DNA of 5,707 nucleotides from Planctomycetales bacterium (lineage in GTDB: Bacteria > Planctomycetota > Planctomycetia > Pirellulales > Thermoguttaceae). Under the pieces are notes generated by a model. The model had not been told where the DNA came from. It did no database searches and was given only the letters and a program-made list of their open reading frames with translations. The stretch lies in contig SKZG01000274.1 in NCBI GenBank assembly GCA_007127495.1, forward strand, positions 1 to 5,707, written 5' to 3'. Positions 5,478-5,707 of this stretch are shown here, one piece after another (position 1 is the stretch's first letter; every line of letters begins with the position of its first letter). The position numbers and the translations under genes are program-made.

Positions 5478-5707
5478 GAAGGATTGGAGAAACCCTTCGC
5501 CCTAAGCGACGGCCCGCTGCCTATTCCCAAGAACTGGCCCCAACTGGTCGGCCGCAAGCTGGCCGTTGCAGATCAGGACGGAATCAGCAACAGCATCCGC
5601 CGCGGCGCGCCTCTCGGCAATCCCGATTGGGTGAAGCGTGCCGCCACCGAACTCAATCTTCCGTCAACCATCAAACCCCGGGGACGCCCTAGAAAAAGTA
5701 CCGGACA
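5466..5707 (+). pseudogene. 5'-truncated REP-associated transposase, C-terminal part (GRPRK type), running off the window
   Basis: From a TGA at 5463-5465 (inside the right repeat arm) the + strand frame is open to the window end, with no ATG. It encodes LPIPKNW, then SIRRGAPLGNPDWVKRAA, a leucine-rich step LNLPSTIKPRG and finally GRPRKS. This order (P-x-NW, RRGxPxGxxxWV, LxxTxxxRGRPRK) is the familiar C-terminal end of IS200-like RAYT transposases. The Y1 catalytic domain (HxH plus Tyr) should precede it but is not found upstream; the sequence there is the inverted-repeat element. The family usually ends shortly after GRPRK, so little is missing at the 3' side. Codon frame is clean, suggesting recent loss. 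It belongs to a different C-terminal type from the neighbouring minus-strand remnant. Confidence 0.7.

Noticed and set aside
1..5707. CRISPR arrays, tRNA or rRNA genes, or a defence cluster
   Set aside because: No regularly spaced repeats, no tRNA-like cloverleaf or CCA end and no defence-type genes were seen on either strand. The only repeats are the hairpins and RAYT-related repeats listed.

Overview
This is a GC-rich chromosomal window that most resembles a planctomycete. Three things point that way: a broken DUF1559-type (prepilin-like, H-X9-DG) C-terminus, a stand-alone Hanks-type Ser/Thr kinase, and remains of REP-associated tyrosine transposases (RAYTs) with REP-like hairpins. The assignment is inferred from gene content, since no rRNA or other marker gene is present.

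Layout. Positions 2-102 form a near-perfect 30-bp inverted repeat with a smaller REP-like hairpin nested in its loop. Next is hemL on the + strand (140-1450), encoding glutamate-1-semialdehyde aminomutase of the C5 tetrapyrrole pathway. The convergent interval 1451-1685 has no intact gene but holds a decayed minus-strand fragment of a DUF1559 protein. Its downstream part, in a shifted frame, looks like a PEP-CTERM tail. Three intact minus-strand genes follow, listed in transcription order: rarA/mgsA (4999-3680, AAA+ ATPase acting at stalled forks), a Ser/Thr protein kinase (3511-2600) and xth (2474-1686, exonuclease III/AP endonuclease). The gaps between them are 168 and 125 nt, so co-transcription is possible but not shown. 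A 10-bp inverted repeat lies just past the rarA stop.

The last 700 bases (5000-5707) contain no intact gene. After the rarA ribosome binding site and a short featureless leader comes a tandem 15-bp repeat. Then there is a roughly 240-bp element bounded by 23-bp perfect inverted repeats, enclosing what looks like the C-terminal end of a RAYT on the minus strand. Abutting it on the + strand is the C-terminal end of a second, different RAYT type, which runs to the window edge. I read this as a small graveyard of REP/RAYT elements.

The four intact genes are ordinary housekeeping functions, and the two DNA-maintenance genes (rarA, xth) flank a kinase with an unusual nucleotide-binding loop. I see no defence system, CRISPR array, tRNA or rRNA. 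The most interesting parts are the leader hairpin before hemL, the RAYT/inverted-repeat composite at the right end, and the fossil secretion/sorting-type gene between hemL and xth.
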